Of a stretch of DNA of 64,000 nt, positions 34,394 through 42,794 are shown piece by piece. The notes under the pieces were generated by a model. It was given only the letters and a program-made list of their open reading frames with translations. It ran no database searches and had not been told where the DNA came from. The number at the start of each line of letters is the position of its first letter. The first letter of the stretch is position 1. Made by a program: the position numbers and the translations under genes. Source of the DNA: an uncultured Lactobacillus sp. (GTDB taxonomy: Bacteria; Bacillota; Bacilli; Lactobacillales; Lactobacillaceae); the NCBI GenBank assembly GCA_946477855.1, contig CAMKZU010000004.1, positions 1-64,000 of the forward strand. Direction: 5' to 3'.

Positions 34394-35623
34394 ATGAACG
34401 TTGAAAATTTGCGGGAGAAAAATAAGGGTAACTGGAAACTCAAAGTAGGAATTTTGGGGATCTCACTTTTTTTGCAGGTTGCTGGTTCTAACCTGGCGGC
34501 GATACCTCTAATTGCCAAATCTTTTCCCCATGAATCTGTGACTTCGGTGCAGGCATTATTTACTATTCCATCATTCACAATCATGTTGTTCATCTTGTTC
34601 AGCAATGCTGTCATTAAGTGGTTTGGTAAAAGAAATACCGTAATCATAGGCATGATTGTAGCTGTAATTGGTGGTATTATTCCGTTTTTTGTTAATAATT
34701 TTACTATTATTGTGATTAGCCGTTTGTTGGTTGGAGCAGGTATAGGGCTGTTTACATCCCTTGCCGTTTCTTTAATTGGTGACTGCTTTAGTGGTGAAGA
34801 ACAGAAGACTTTAATTGGTATTCAAGGAGCTATGGGGACTCTGGGTAACAGCTCGATGACCTTTGTTTCCGGCTTGCTTTTGGGAATCAAATGGCAAGCA
34901 ACCTTCTTGTACTTTTTAATTATAATTCCTTTCTTAGTTCTCTTTATGATGGGTTACACACCAAAAATGGAGCAGGAAACGACTGTTGAAGGGCAAAGTG
35001 CTGCAGCGAATAATACCCAAACGAAAAAGCACGTTAAAATACCCGGTTTAATATATGTTGCCTTTTTGATGCTGTTTCTATTCTTTTCAGCTTTTATGGT
35101 TGAAGCTACAGCTTCGGCTTTAGTTATTGAACAGAATCATCTTGCCAATCAGGGTGCACTTTCTACAGAAATCGCAATCGCGGGCCTAATTGGCGCAGTG
35201 ATTTCTATGGCATATTCGAAAATCTTTAAGATGTTAAAGCACTTTACCCCGGCAGTAGCAGTTGCCTGCGGTGCGGTTGGCTTTATTGTTTGCTCAAAAG
35301 CAGGCAACATGGCTATTTTCTTTATCGGTTTACTATTAATGATGATTGCCAACTTAATTATCCCTTATGTTTATGACACAATCTTGGGAGAAGTTGACGG
35401 CTCAATCAGTAATATGATTATTTCAATTGCGCAAGTCTGCAATAATTTAGGTGCATTTGCCTCTCCTTATGTTATTTCAAGCTTATGCAAAATAACAGGC
35501 TTAAGTACGGCAGTTGATCAAATGAAGATCAGTGCAGGTATATTGGGCCTAATAGCAGTTGTTTTTGTAATAATGGCAATTCTTAGAAGTAAAGGCAGTA
35601 ATAAAGCTAGAAATGTGGCGTAG
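34394..35623 (+). CDS. MFS transporter
   Basis: 409 aa with about 12 hydrophobic segments. It has the MFS loop between helices 2 and 3 in a variant form (NAVIKWFGKRNTVIIGMIVA), and FGAGIG-like LLVGAGIGLFTSLAVSLIGD. The substrate is not readable. It is followed after 23 bases by a DUF5060/DUF4038 glycosidase under the same promoter, so it may import the glycoside that enzyme cleaves. Confidence 0.88.
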   Translation: MNVENLREKNKGNWKLKVGILGISLFLQVAGSNLAAIPLIAKSFPHESVTSVQALFTIPSFTIMLFILFSNAVIKWFGKRNTVIIGMIVAVIGGIIPFFVNNFTIIVISRLLVGAGIGLFTSLAVSLIGDCFSGEEQKTLIGIQGAMGTLGNSSMTFVSGLLLGIKWQATFLYFLIIIPFLVLFMMGYTPKMEQETTVEGQSAAANNTQTKKHVKIPGLIYVAFLMLFLFFSAFMVEATASALVIEQNHLANQGALSTEIAIAGLIGAVISMAYSKIFKMLKHFTPAVAVACGAVGFIVCSKAGNMAIFFIGLLLMMIANLIIPYVYDTILGEVDGSISNMIISIAQVCNNLGAFASPYVISSLCKITGLSTAVDQMKISAGILGLIAVVFVIMAILRSKGSNKARNVA

Positions 35624-35646
35624 CTTAAAGAGGGGAGTTATTTAAA

Positions 35647-37182
35647 ATGACGACAATTAAAAAATGGCACAGATATGAATTATCCCTAGATGGACCAAAA
35701 AATGGTAATCCGTTTAGAGATGTCAACTTGACTGGAACGATCAACCATAACAATCATTTTGTCACCGTTGACGGTTTTTATGATGGCAATGGTATTTACA
35801 AGATTAGGTATATGCCGGAACAAGTGGGCGAATATACCTTGACTACAGCTTCTAATATACCTGCTCTTGATAAAAAAGAGGTTCATTTTACAGTTGCAAA
35901 CGCTGAAGGCAATAATCATGGTCCGGTTCGGGTTGCCGGTAAAACTCATTTCGCCTATGCGGACGGCACAGGTTTTATTCCGTTTGGCACTACAGCTTAT
36001 GCTTGGACTGTTCAACCAGCAAATATCCAAAAGCAGACTATTCAAACTTTAAAGGAGAATAGTTTCAATAAAATTAGAATGCTGGTTTTTCCAAAAAGCT
36101 ATGACTATAACAATAATGAACCGGAAATTTATCCTTTCGCAGGTCAACCTAATGTTAAGCGCGGAGGAACTGATTGGGTCTTTGATGGTGCCAATACTGG
36201 CTTTGATTTTACCCGTCCAGTGCCCCAGTACTTCCAAAACCTGGAGAATAATATTGACAAGCTGGATGAGCTGGGAATCGAAGCTGATCTGATTTTATTC
36301 AGCCCCTATGACCGCTGGGGCTTTGCCCGTATGGGGCTGAAGAATAACTTAGAATATGTAAAATATATAGTTGCCCGTTTGGCATCGTATAAGAATGTTT
36401 GGTGGTCTTTAGCCAATGAGTACGATTTAATGGATATGTGTGGACAAATTCCGCTAAAAGATTGGGATGTAATCGGACAGTATGTGCATGAAAAAGATCC
36501 GTCTAACCACTTGGAATCAATCCATAACTTTTATGATCCCCCTCAGCATAAAGACACAATTAAAAATTGGTATGATCATACTAAGCCGTGGATCACGCAC
36601 TTAAGTATCCAAACTGATAATTTATTCATGGTGCCTAAATGGATTGCTGAATACCAAAAGCCGGTAGTGGTTGATGAATGCCGCTATGAAGGCAATATTG
36701 AATTTGGCTGGGGTGATAATACGGCTCAAGGAATGATGGACAGCTTCTGGCGGGTCATCTTGCGTGGTGGAGGTTGTACACACGGCGAAACATACATTGA
36801 CAAGCCTAATACTGACCGACCGATCTGGTGGGCACATGGAGGTAAGTTATACGGAGAAAGTCAAAAGAAAATTAATTTCTTAAATGACTTGCTCCAAGAT
36901 AACGGTTTTAGCTGGGTAAAGCCTCAAGCTACATCCGGTCCTCACTGGGATTATGCAGTAGGCTCAAATCCTAAAGAAGATAAATGGTTGGTTTATTTTG
37001 GCGACAATGGGTCTGAATTTGTTATCTTGGACTTTTTACCTGAAAACAAGAAATATACTGCCAAACTAATTAACGCTTGGACGGAAACAACACAAGATTT
37101 TGCGGCTGAAATTACTAAAAAAGAAAAATTTCATCTTCCAAGAAAACCATACCAAGTCTTACTTTTAACTGAAAAACATTAA
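35647..37182 (+). CDS. DUF5060/DUF4038-type glycoside hydrolase, cytoplasmic
   Basis: 511 aa, no signal peptide. An N-terminal beta-sandwich of the DUF5060 type spans about residues 1-90 (KWHRYELSL, MPEQVGEYTLTT). A TIM barrel of the DUF4038 type follows (FIPFGTTAYAWTVQP, FNKIRMLVFPKSYDYNNNEP, the acid/base candidate WWSLANEYDLM and the nucleophile candidate PVVVDECRYEGNIEFGWG). A DUF5605-like C-terminal beta domain ends the protein. DUF4038 includes the GH140 apiosidases. The exact specificity here cannot be read. It works on something imported, as it stays inside the cell and is co-transcribed with an MFS transporter. Confidence 0.8.
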   Translation: MTTIKKWHRYELSLDGPKNGNPFRDVNLTGTINHNNHFVTVDGFYDGNGIYKIRYMPEQVGEYTLTTASNIPALDKKEVHFTVANAEGNNHGPVRVAGKTHFAYADGTGFIPFGTTAYAWTVQPANIQKQTIQTLKENSFNKIRMLVFPKSYDYNNNEPEIYPFAGQPNVKRGGTDWVFDGANTGFDFTRPVPQYFQNLENNIDKLDELGIEADLILFSPYDRWGFARMGLKNNLEYVKYIVARLASYKNVWWSLANEYDLMDMCGQIPLKDWDVIGQYVHEKDPSNHLESIHNFYDPPQHKDTIKNWYDHTKPWITHLSIQTDNLFMVPKWIAEYQKPVVVDECRYEGNIEFGWGDNTAQGMMDSFWRVILRGGGCTHGETYIDKPNTDRPIWWAHGGKLYGESQKKINFLNDLLQDNGFSWVKPQATSGPHWDYAVGSNPKEDKWLVYFGDNGSEFVILDFLPENKKYTAKLINAWTETTQDFAAEITKKEKFHLPRKPYQVLLLTEKH

Positions 37183-37203
37183 AGAAAATGAAGTTTAACG
37201 CAT

Positions 37204-37234
37204 AAAATGCGACCACAATGTGATCGCATTTTTG
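37204..37234 (+). terminator. Terminator after the glycosidase gene
   Basis: AAATGCGACCAC pairs with GTGATCGCATTT (one mismatch) around a 3-base loop and is followed by TTG TTT. Confidence 0.85.
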
Positions 37235-37286
37235 TTTGGGCAAAAATAGCTTTAGGTTTAGAATAGAATAAAAAGAGGCTAAATTC

Positions 37287-37793
37287 ATGGAAAATCTCAA
37301 AATCGTTCAGGGTGATATTACCAAATTAACAATTGATGCAATTGTCAATGCTGCAAATAGATCGCTTCTTGGCGGCTTAGGCGTTGATGGTGCAATTCAC
37401 CGTGCGGCAGGACCCAAATTATTAGCTGAATGTCGTCAATTGCATGGTTGCGAGACCGGACAAGCTAAAATTACTAATGGTTATCAATTACCGGCAAAGT
37501 ATGTCATTCATACTGTGGGCCCCATTTATTCAGGTTCTAACCAAGACGATAAGTTACTAAGAAACTGCTATTTAAATTCTTTAGCTTTAGCTAAAAGTCG
37601 CGGATTACACAGTATTGCTTTTCCCGCCATTTCTACGGGAGCTTATGGTTTTCCTGCATCACGGGCAGCTCACATTGCTTTTACGGCTGTCAAAAATTGG
37701 TTGGAACAGAACGCCGACTATCAAATGAAGATTATTATGTGTGCGTTTAATTCTAAAACTGCTCAGCTTTATCGTCAAGAGCTGGCAGAATAG
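37287..37793 (+). CDS. Macrodomain protein (O-acetyl-ADP-ribose deacetylase type)
   Basis: 168 aa. Single macrodomain with IVQGDITKLTIDAIVNAANRS, the loop GGLGVDGAIHRAAGPKL, YVIHTVGPIYSG and FPAISTGAYGFP. This is the MacroD/YmdB group, which hydrolyses O-acetyl-ADP-ribose or removes mono-ADP-ribose from proteins. It is a stand-alone gene between two terminators, and no partner ADP-ribosyltransferase is seen nearby. Confidence 0.93.
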   Translation: MENLKIVQGDITKLTIDAIVNAANRSLLGGLGVDGAIHRAAGPKLLAECRQLHGCETGQAKITNGYQLPAKYVIHTVGPIYSGSNQDDKLLRNCYLNSLALAKSRGLHSIAFPAISTGAYGFPASRAAHIAFTAVKNWLEQNADYQMKIIMCAFNSKTAQLYRQELAE

Positions 37794-37820
37794 TCAATTT
37801 AATGTTGCTGTAAATATACT

Positions 37821-37863
37821 AAGAGGACCAGTTTTACTCAAAATGATGAAAACTGGTCCTCTT
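37821..37863. terminator. Bidirectional terminator after the macrodomain gene
   Basis: A perfect 15-bp stem (AAGAGGACCAGTTTT with AAAACTGGTCCTCTT) between the converging macrodomain and PTS genes. Confidence 0.85.
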
Positions 37864-37890
37864 AATTATTAGCAAAAGTAATAAAATAAT

Positions 37891-38376
37891 TTATTTATCC
37901 TTTTTAGTGAGCAATGGCTTTATTGGCTGTTTTTCGTTTTGCGGTACTATTTGCACGTAAACATTTACGCCTTTATTTAGTAAACGCTCGAAGCATTCGT
38001 CTTCTGCTGGGCTGGTAGAGATGTATTGGTATAGGGTGCTGCGACCATCTTTTGCTCCCATACCTCCCAAGTCAACTTCTGTAATGTCAATACCATGATC
38101 AACCATATATTCGATAGTTTCAGGAACCTTAACCAAGATAATGGTCGGGGCTTCCAGTGGTTGTGAAAAGAATGTGACGCCGTCTTCTTTATTAAATATA
38201 CCAATACCAATATCTTCGGGTATCGCCTGCTCAAAAACGTTGATCATAAAGTCATTATTTGATGTTGCGTCATCCACAATAACAACGTTTTGTGCTCCGG
38301 TTTCTTTGAGCCACTTGGTCATGACTTGACCATGAATTAAACGGTCATCAATTCTAGTTAAGACTAAGTTTTGCAT
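37891..38376 (-). CDS. PTS IIB component, mannose/sorbose family
   Basis: 161 aa. The phospho-acceptor histidine is in LTRIDDRLIHGQVMTKW at the N-terminus, followed by VVIVDDATSNNDF. It receives phosphate from IIA and gives it to the sugar. The gene overlaps the end of IIA by 23 bases and is the last gene of the operon aldolase-IICD-IIA-IIB. The Lys-rich end (QPIKPLLTKKDK) is unremarkable. Confidence 0.93.
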   Translation of the reverse strand: MQNLVLTRIDDRLIHGQVMTKWLKETGAQNVVIVDDATSNNDFMINVFEQAIPEDIGIGIFNKEDGVTFFSQPLEAPTIILVKVPETIEYMVDHGIDITEVDLGGMGAKDGRSTLYQYISTSPAEDECFERLLNKGVNVYVQIVPQNEKQPIKPLLTKKDK

Positions 38377-38773
38377 GATGTGTTCCTCCTAATTTACTAT
38401 TTTGAATACCCCAGTTTTCATTATTTAAACAGATATTGAGCAAATCGCTAATCGAACTTTTTGCTGTTCTACTAGTAATAATGCTTAAAAGCATAGGCAC
38501 ATTAACCCCAGTAACTATTTCTAAATTATATTTTTGTTTTAAATACATTGCCGTATTAAAAGGCGTACCACCCTTTAAATCTACCAGTACTAATGTAGGT
38601 TGGTCATTTTGCGATTTTAGTACTTGTTCAAAATTATCCCTATAATTATCAGGATCTTGACCGGGTTTAAAAGAAATTGTTTCCAAGTAGTCTGTTTTTC
38701 CGGCAATCATTTCCACGGTCTGTTTCAACCCTAAACAATATTGACCATGACTAGCTAAAATAATTTGTATCAA
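38354..38773 (-). CDS. PTS IIA component, mannose/sorbose family
   Basis: 139 aa. Active histidine in IILASHGQYCLGLKQTVEMI, and LVDLKGGTPFNTAMYL is the conserved mid-motif of EIIA-Man. ATTCTCC-type complement gives GGAGAA before the ATG. It lies 12 bases after the fused IIC-IID gene. Confidence 0.93.
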   Translation of the reverse strand: MIQIILASHGQYCLGLKQTVEMIAGKTDYLETISFKPGQDPDNYRDNFEQVLKSQNDQPTLVLVDLKGGTPFNTAMYLKQKYNLEIVTGVNVPMLLSIITSRTAKSSISDLLNICLNNENWGIQNSKLGGTHHAKLSLN

Positions 38774-38785
38774 ATTAATTCTCCT

Positions 38786-40465
38786 TTAAATAGTTGCCAA
38801 GATGCCCAAGTAAGAACATAAAATACCTATTACAAAAATGCCGACAACAATAATACTTGCGTTAACTTTCTTTCTTAAAAGCCACCATACTAACAGAGTA
38901 ATTAATAGTGGAATTAAACCGGGTGCTAACTGATTAAATAAAGACTGCACCTTAATTACGCTTTGACCTACATGCCAAATTAATGGTGTTTTAATAGTTA
39001 CCCTCGTGGCTGCCATAGTGCCGACAACCATTAAGCCTACAATTGAGAACGCATTTGTGACTTTATCAAGCAAGCCACTCTTTAAAATGGATACAACTGA
39101 AGCCTTACCTTTTTTATAACCATACATAAACATCAAATAACCAATAGAATAGATGATCAATTCGAATACGACAGTGAACATAATTGGACCAAAGTAATTA
39201 CGCTCCAGTGCCATAGTGGCTCCAATACTTGCCAAAATTGGGAAGATTATACCTTGCTGTACTGTGTCACCAATACCTGCTGCGGGTCCCATTAATCCTG
39301 TACGAACACCGTTAATATCTTCAGCGCTCACATTCGCACCGTTTGCACGTGCTTCTTCCATCGAAAGTGCAATACCGTGAATAACAGGTCCAACCATGTG
39401 TGGTTCAGTGTTAAAGAATACCATGTACTTTTTAAGTTCGTCTGCCTGTTTGTTTTGCGGATATAATTTTCTGATAGGGTAGATCATCATGTTGGTTAAA
39501 CCCAAAGCCTGCAGCCTTTCATAGTTATAGCAGGCCTCGTCTGATTGCTCCCATAGCCAAGTTTTAACTAAGTCGCTATGGGTCAATTTAATTTTATAGT
39601 TTAATGGGGAAATGTCTTGAGCAATACTAGTACTATCAGCTGCAGCAGGAGTTACAGTTTCTGGTGCTCCTGTTCTATTTTGCAAAGTTAGTCTATTAAC
39701 CTTTTTCTTTGCCGGTGCAGCATTGGTAGCGGTAGTTCTGAACTTTTCATTGATGTAAAGTAGGTAGGCTAATAAACCCGCGAAAATAGCAACAGCCATA
39801 ATTTGCAGTTTAAGATAAGCGGTCAAGAAGAAACCAATAAAGAAGTATGGTACTAGTGATTTCTTACCTAAGTAATTAAGTAACATTGCGATACCTAGAG
39901 CAGGCATGATGGCACCAACGACTTCAAGTGCAGTGGTTAAGCTCTTAGGAATCATGCGTAACATGTTTTGTGCCCAACCTTTGCCAAAATATACTAGACA
40001 AAAGGCAGGAATACCGTAGACAATCAGTGACACAATGAATGAAGGTACATAATTTAAAAACCTGATAGCTTTAACATTGCCCTTAGCCAATTCGGCATCA
40101 GCTCTGTGAACCCAAAATGAGTTAACGCTTTGGTAGATTTCTACCATTAGAAGCCCGATTAATGAGAAAGGTACAGCAAAGGTAACTGCTAATTTAGGAT
40201 TTGCTCCGGAAAGGATGGTTAATGCGGTACCGAAAATACCGGCAACCATAGTGTTACTCGGCATTACACCACCAGTATTGATCCAGCCTAGATAAACCAA
40301 CTGGATAGTGGCACCGGATAGCATTCCCAGCATTGGATTACCCATAAAAATACCTACTAAAAGGCCGGTGGTCAATGGATAAGTTAAACATCTTGTTATT
40401 GGGGCAAAAAACCACCATTGGGAAATAATAGCGAGTAAAGCTACTAACAACGCAGATAAAAACAT
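38786..40465 (-). CDS. PTS fused IIC-IID permease, mannose family
   Basis: 559 aa. Residues about 1-245 are a IIC domain (ITRCLTYPLTTGLLVGIFMG, GATIQLVYLGWINTGGVMPS). After a Ala/Lys/Thr-rich linker (about 245-290), residues about 295-559 are a IID domain (THSDLVKTWLWEQSDEACYN, NTEPHMVGPVIHGIALSMEE, GLMGPAAGIGDTVQQGIIFP). IIC and IID are usually separate proteins of about 260 and 280 aa. The fusion has no internal stop and both halves look intact. The substrate is unknown. Confidence 0.92.
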   Translation of the reverse strand: MFLSALLVALLAIISQWWFFAPITRCLTYPLTTGLLVGIFMGNPMLGMLSGATIQLVYLGWINTGGVMPSNTMVAGIFGTALTILSGANPKLAVTFAVPFSLIGLLMVEIYQSVNSFWVHRADAELAKGNVKAIRFLNYVPSFIVSLIVYGIPAFCLVYFGKGWAQNMLRMIPKSLTTALEVVGAIMPALGIAMLLNYLGKKSLVPYFFIGFFLTAYLKLQIMAVAIFAGLLAYLLYINEKFRTTATNAAPAKKKVNRLTLQNRTGAPETVTPAAADSTSIAQDISPLNYKIKLTHSDLVKTWLWEQSDEACYNYERLQALGLTNMMIYPIRKLYPQNKQADELKKYMVFFNTEPHMVGPVIHGIALSMEEARANGANVSAEDINGVRTGLMGPAAGIGDTVQQGIIFPILASIGATMALERNYFGPIMFTVVFELIIYSIGYLMFMYGYKKGKASVVSILKSGLLDKVTNAFSIVGLMVVGTMAATRVTIKTPLIWHVGQSVIKVQSLFNQLAPGLIPLLITLLVWWLLRKKVNASIIVVGIFVIGILCSYLGILATI

Positions 40466-40497
40466 TTTAACGCCTCAACTTTCTTATTTTCAGTAGC

Positions 40498-41214
40498 TTA
40501 TAAAATGGAGAATCCGAGCGCTTTAACATCCTTGTTAAAGTCTTGGACTGTCTGTAAGGAACGCTCTTTAGGAGAAGTTCCAATTAGTGGGAATTTGGCA
40601 ATAACGGGTGCGGTGCACGTAATAATGTCACAGCCGCATTCTTCGGCTTGAAAAATATTAAGTACTTCGCGGCAGCTTGCCCACAACAGCCAGCCATTAC
40701 CATTTTCATGACACAGTTTTGCCGCATCTTTCATTAACGGCATTGGATCGATGCCAGTATCTGCCAAACGACCGGCAAAAATTGAGAGAATATTCTGCGA
40801 GCCGGGTTTTAATGCCGCTAATACATCTTTAGTCTGCTCTAATGTAAACATTGCGGTAACGTTTAACTTGATTCCTTCCGCGGATAATTTTTTAATTAAA
40901 GGTACAGAAGATTCACCTTTGGTATTGGTAATTGGTATTTTTACAAAAACGTTCTCGCCTAAAGCTGAAATTTTTCGAGCTTCCTTGGCCATTGTGTCAA
41001 AATCATCGCTGAAAACCTCAAATGAAATAGGCAGACCAGTCACTTTTGCTAATACTTCTTTAGCAAAACTAAGATAATCGGTAACGCCTGCTTTTTTCAT
41101 TAATGAGGGGTTAGTAGTAAATCCTTTAACTACACCACTTTCTTTGGCCTTGACCATGTCACTGATTACAGCGCCGTCAGCATAAATTTGCACATTTAAA
41201 TCGTTAATTTTCAC
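40498..41214 (-). CDS. Transaldolase-family aldolase (FSA/TalC-like)
   Basis: 238 aa from a GTG at 41214 with GGAGGAG upstream. Class I aldolase of the small transaldolase group: VQIYADGAVISDMVKAKESG at the start, VVKGFTTNPSLMKKAGVTDY, the region of the catalytic lysine in SAEGIKLNVTAMFTLEQ, and ILSIFAGRLADTGIDP. Known relatives are fructose-6-phosphate aldolase and short transaldolases. As first gene of a mannose-family PTS operon it probably cleaves the phosphorylated sugar or a derivative. Confidence 0.85.
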   Translation of the reverse strand: MKINDLNVQIYADGAVISDMVKAKESGVVKGFTTNPSLMKKAGVTDYLSFAKEVLAKVTGLPISFEVFSDDFDTMAKEARKISALGENVFVKIPITNTKGESSVPLIKKLSAEGIKLNVTAMFTLEQTKDVLAALKPGSQNILSIFAGRLADTGIDPMPLMKDAAKLCHENGNGWLLWASCREVLNIFQAEECGCDIITCTAPVIAKFPLIGTSPKERSLQTVQDFNKDVKALGFSIL

Positions 41215-41254
41215 GCTTTTTCTCCTCCTGCTTTGATAACAAAAATGCGGTAAC

Positions 41255-41324
41255 GTTTGCGCAAACAGCAAAAATTATAGGCCTAATTTAAAGGCCTTAA
41301 AGTTAATTAATGCAAGCGTTTCCG
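41255..41324. promoter_or_regulatory. Operator and cre-like sites between aldolase and LacI genes
   Basis: GTTTGCGCAAAC at 41255-41266 is a perfect 12-bp palindrome 41 bases before the aldolase start. ATGCAAGCGTTTCCG at 41310-41324 matches the cre consensus at 14 of 15 positions and also resembles the palindrome (GCAAGCGTTT). The first is likely the site of the adjacent LacI protein, and the second that of CcpA or the same LacI. Confidence 0.65.
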
Positions 41325-41416
41325 CTAACTACATTTTTATTGTATAATGTTGTTGACAAGATGTAAAGTAAAATTAGAAAAATAAAAATAGAATTTAAAT
41401 TAGGATAAATTGCAGA

Positions 41417-42409
41417 ATGGCAGTAAAATCAATTAAAGATATTGCTCGTTTAAGTGGCTTTTCAGTTTCAACAGTTTCGCGAGTGTTAAATAATACGGGT
41501 AGGTTTTCCGATCAAACCAGAGATAAAATTATAAAAATAGCTAAGGAAAATCACTATTCACAGAATATAATTGCTAAAGGGATGCGTAAGGGCAGCCTTG
41601 CAATAATAGGTATTTTGGTACCCGATATTACTAACGCTTATTATGCTGCTATAGTTAAAAAATGTGAGCAATATTTTTTTGAAAAAGATTATTTAACTAT
41701 TGTGTGCAATACAGAAAGAAATGCGGAAATAGAAGAAAAATATATCGCGAAGTTAAGTAATCATATAGTTGATGGGCTAGTGGTTATCTCTACTCAAAGA
41801 GCAATAAGCAAAAACCGGGCAGATTTACCTACGGTATTTATAGATCGGTCACCCAAACTAAGTAACAACACAATTACAGCTTCTTCTGACAATTACGCAG
41901 GTGCAGTGATAGCCGCTAACCATTTGGTTGATAGAGGTTGTTATCCTATTATGCTTACAAACAAAAATAATGAATTTTCCAGCAATAAGAGCCGTATTCT
42001 GGGTTTCACGCAAACGGTCAAAAGCCGCGGCATAAATAAACCAATAATTATTAATTCTAAAACTAATTCAGACGAGATTTATCTAGTCAAAGATAAAATA
42101 TTTAAGCAGATAAAAAAGCTACTGAAAGAACATCAAAAACTGGGTATTTTTGCCATCAATGATAATGTGGCAAGTTATATTTATCAGGCCGCAATAGGTG
42201 AGGGGATTAGAGTACCGGAACAATTGAGTATAGTTGGTTTTGACGATACCCCAGTAGCCAGCAAGCTGCAATTAACCACAATTAGGCAGAATACTTCAGA
42301 GATTGCCCGGGTTTCATCTACCAATTTATTAAAAATACTGAAAAGAGAAGATATTTTAGAACATAAATTTACTATTCCGGTTTCATTAGTGAAAAGAAAA
42401 ACGACCTAG
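41417..42409 (+). CDS. LacI-family regulator of the mannose-type PTS operon
   Basis: 330 aa. DNA-binding part SIKDIARLSGFSVSTVSRVL at the N-terminus; effector domain with IIGILVPDITNAYYAAIVKK, DGLVVISTQ, TASSDNYAGAVIAANHLVDR and SIVGFDDTPVASKLQLTTI. It is divergent from the aldolase-PTS operon with about 200 bases between, which hold the palindrome described separately. Confidence 0.92.
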   Translation: MAVKSIKDIARLSGFSVSTVSRVLNNTGRFSDQTRDKIIKIAKENHYSQNIIAKGMRKGSLAIIGILVPDITNAYYAAIVKKCEQYFFEKDYLTIVCNTERNAEIEEKYIAKLSNHIVDGLVVISTQRAISKNRADLPTVFIDRSPKLSNNTITASSDNYAGAVIAANHLVDRGCYPIMLTNKNNEFSSNKSRILGFTQTVKSRGINKPIIINSKTNSDEIYLVKDKIFKQIKKLLKEHQKLGIFAINDNVASYIYQAAIGEGIRVPEQLSIVGFDDTPVASKLQLTTIRQNTSEIARVSSTNLLKILKREDILEHKFTIPVSLVKRKTT

Positions 42410-42421
42410 TACAAATATAAC

Positions 42422-42460
42422 TAAAAAGGTTCCCAGAAAATATTTTCTGAGAACCTTTTG
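42422..42460 (+). terminator. Terminator after the LacI gene
   Basis: AAAAGGTTCCCAGAAAA pairs with TTTTCTGAGAACCTTTT (one mismatch) around a short loop, 13 bases after the stop codon. Confidence 0.88.
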
Positions 42461-42510
42461 CTAATTATTGAAAACAATTTTTAAGGCGTTGTTTATGATA
42501 CATGATAATA

Positions 42511-42609
42511 TTAATACTTTTTTTGAGTATTAATTTTATTTTGATACTTGAGAAAGTTGTCGTAATGCCCTTGAGTGATTTTACCATTTTTAAGTGCTTC
42601 TTTGACAGC
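42511..42609 (-). pseudogene. Relic of the 3' end of rsgA (ribosome GTPase A)
   Basis: The minus strand encodes 32 residues and a stop: AVKEALKNGKITQGHYDNFL, then a lysine-rich end KYQNKINTQKKY. This matches the shape of the RsgA/CpgA C-terminus, which runs from a CAVK(E/Q)A motif to a final basic segment. A stop codon directly precedes it, and no further homology (the zinc-binding Cys/His motif) is seen upstream to 42795. It appears to be a leftover fragment. It fills part of the otherwise gene-free stretch 42461-42794. Confidence 0.5.
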
Positions 42610-42794
42610 TCACTTTACAATATTTATTAATCTAATATTAATTTATACGTTCAATTGTTTAATACATGTTTTAATAATAGCACTGCATTAAATATTTGCA
42701 ATTAAACCATTTATGCTAAATAAAATTGAATAAAAATGAAAAATATCATATTATTAATTGAAAACATTAATAAAAAATAAGTTTTAGGAGGAAT

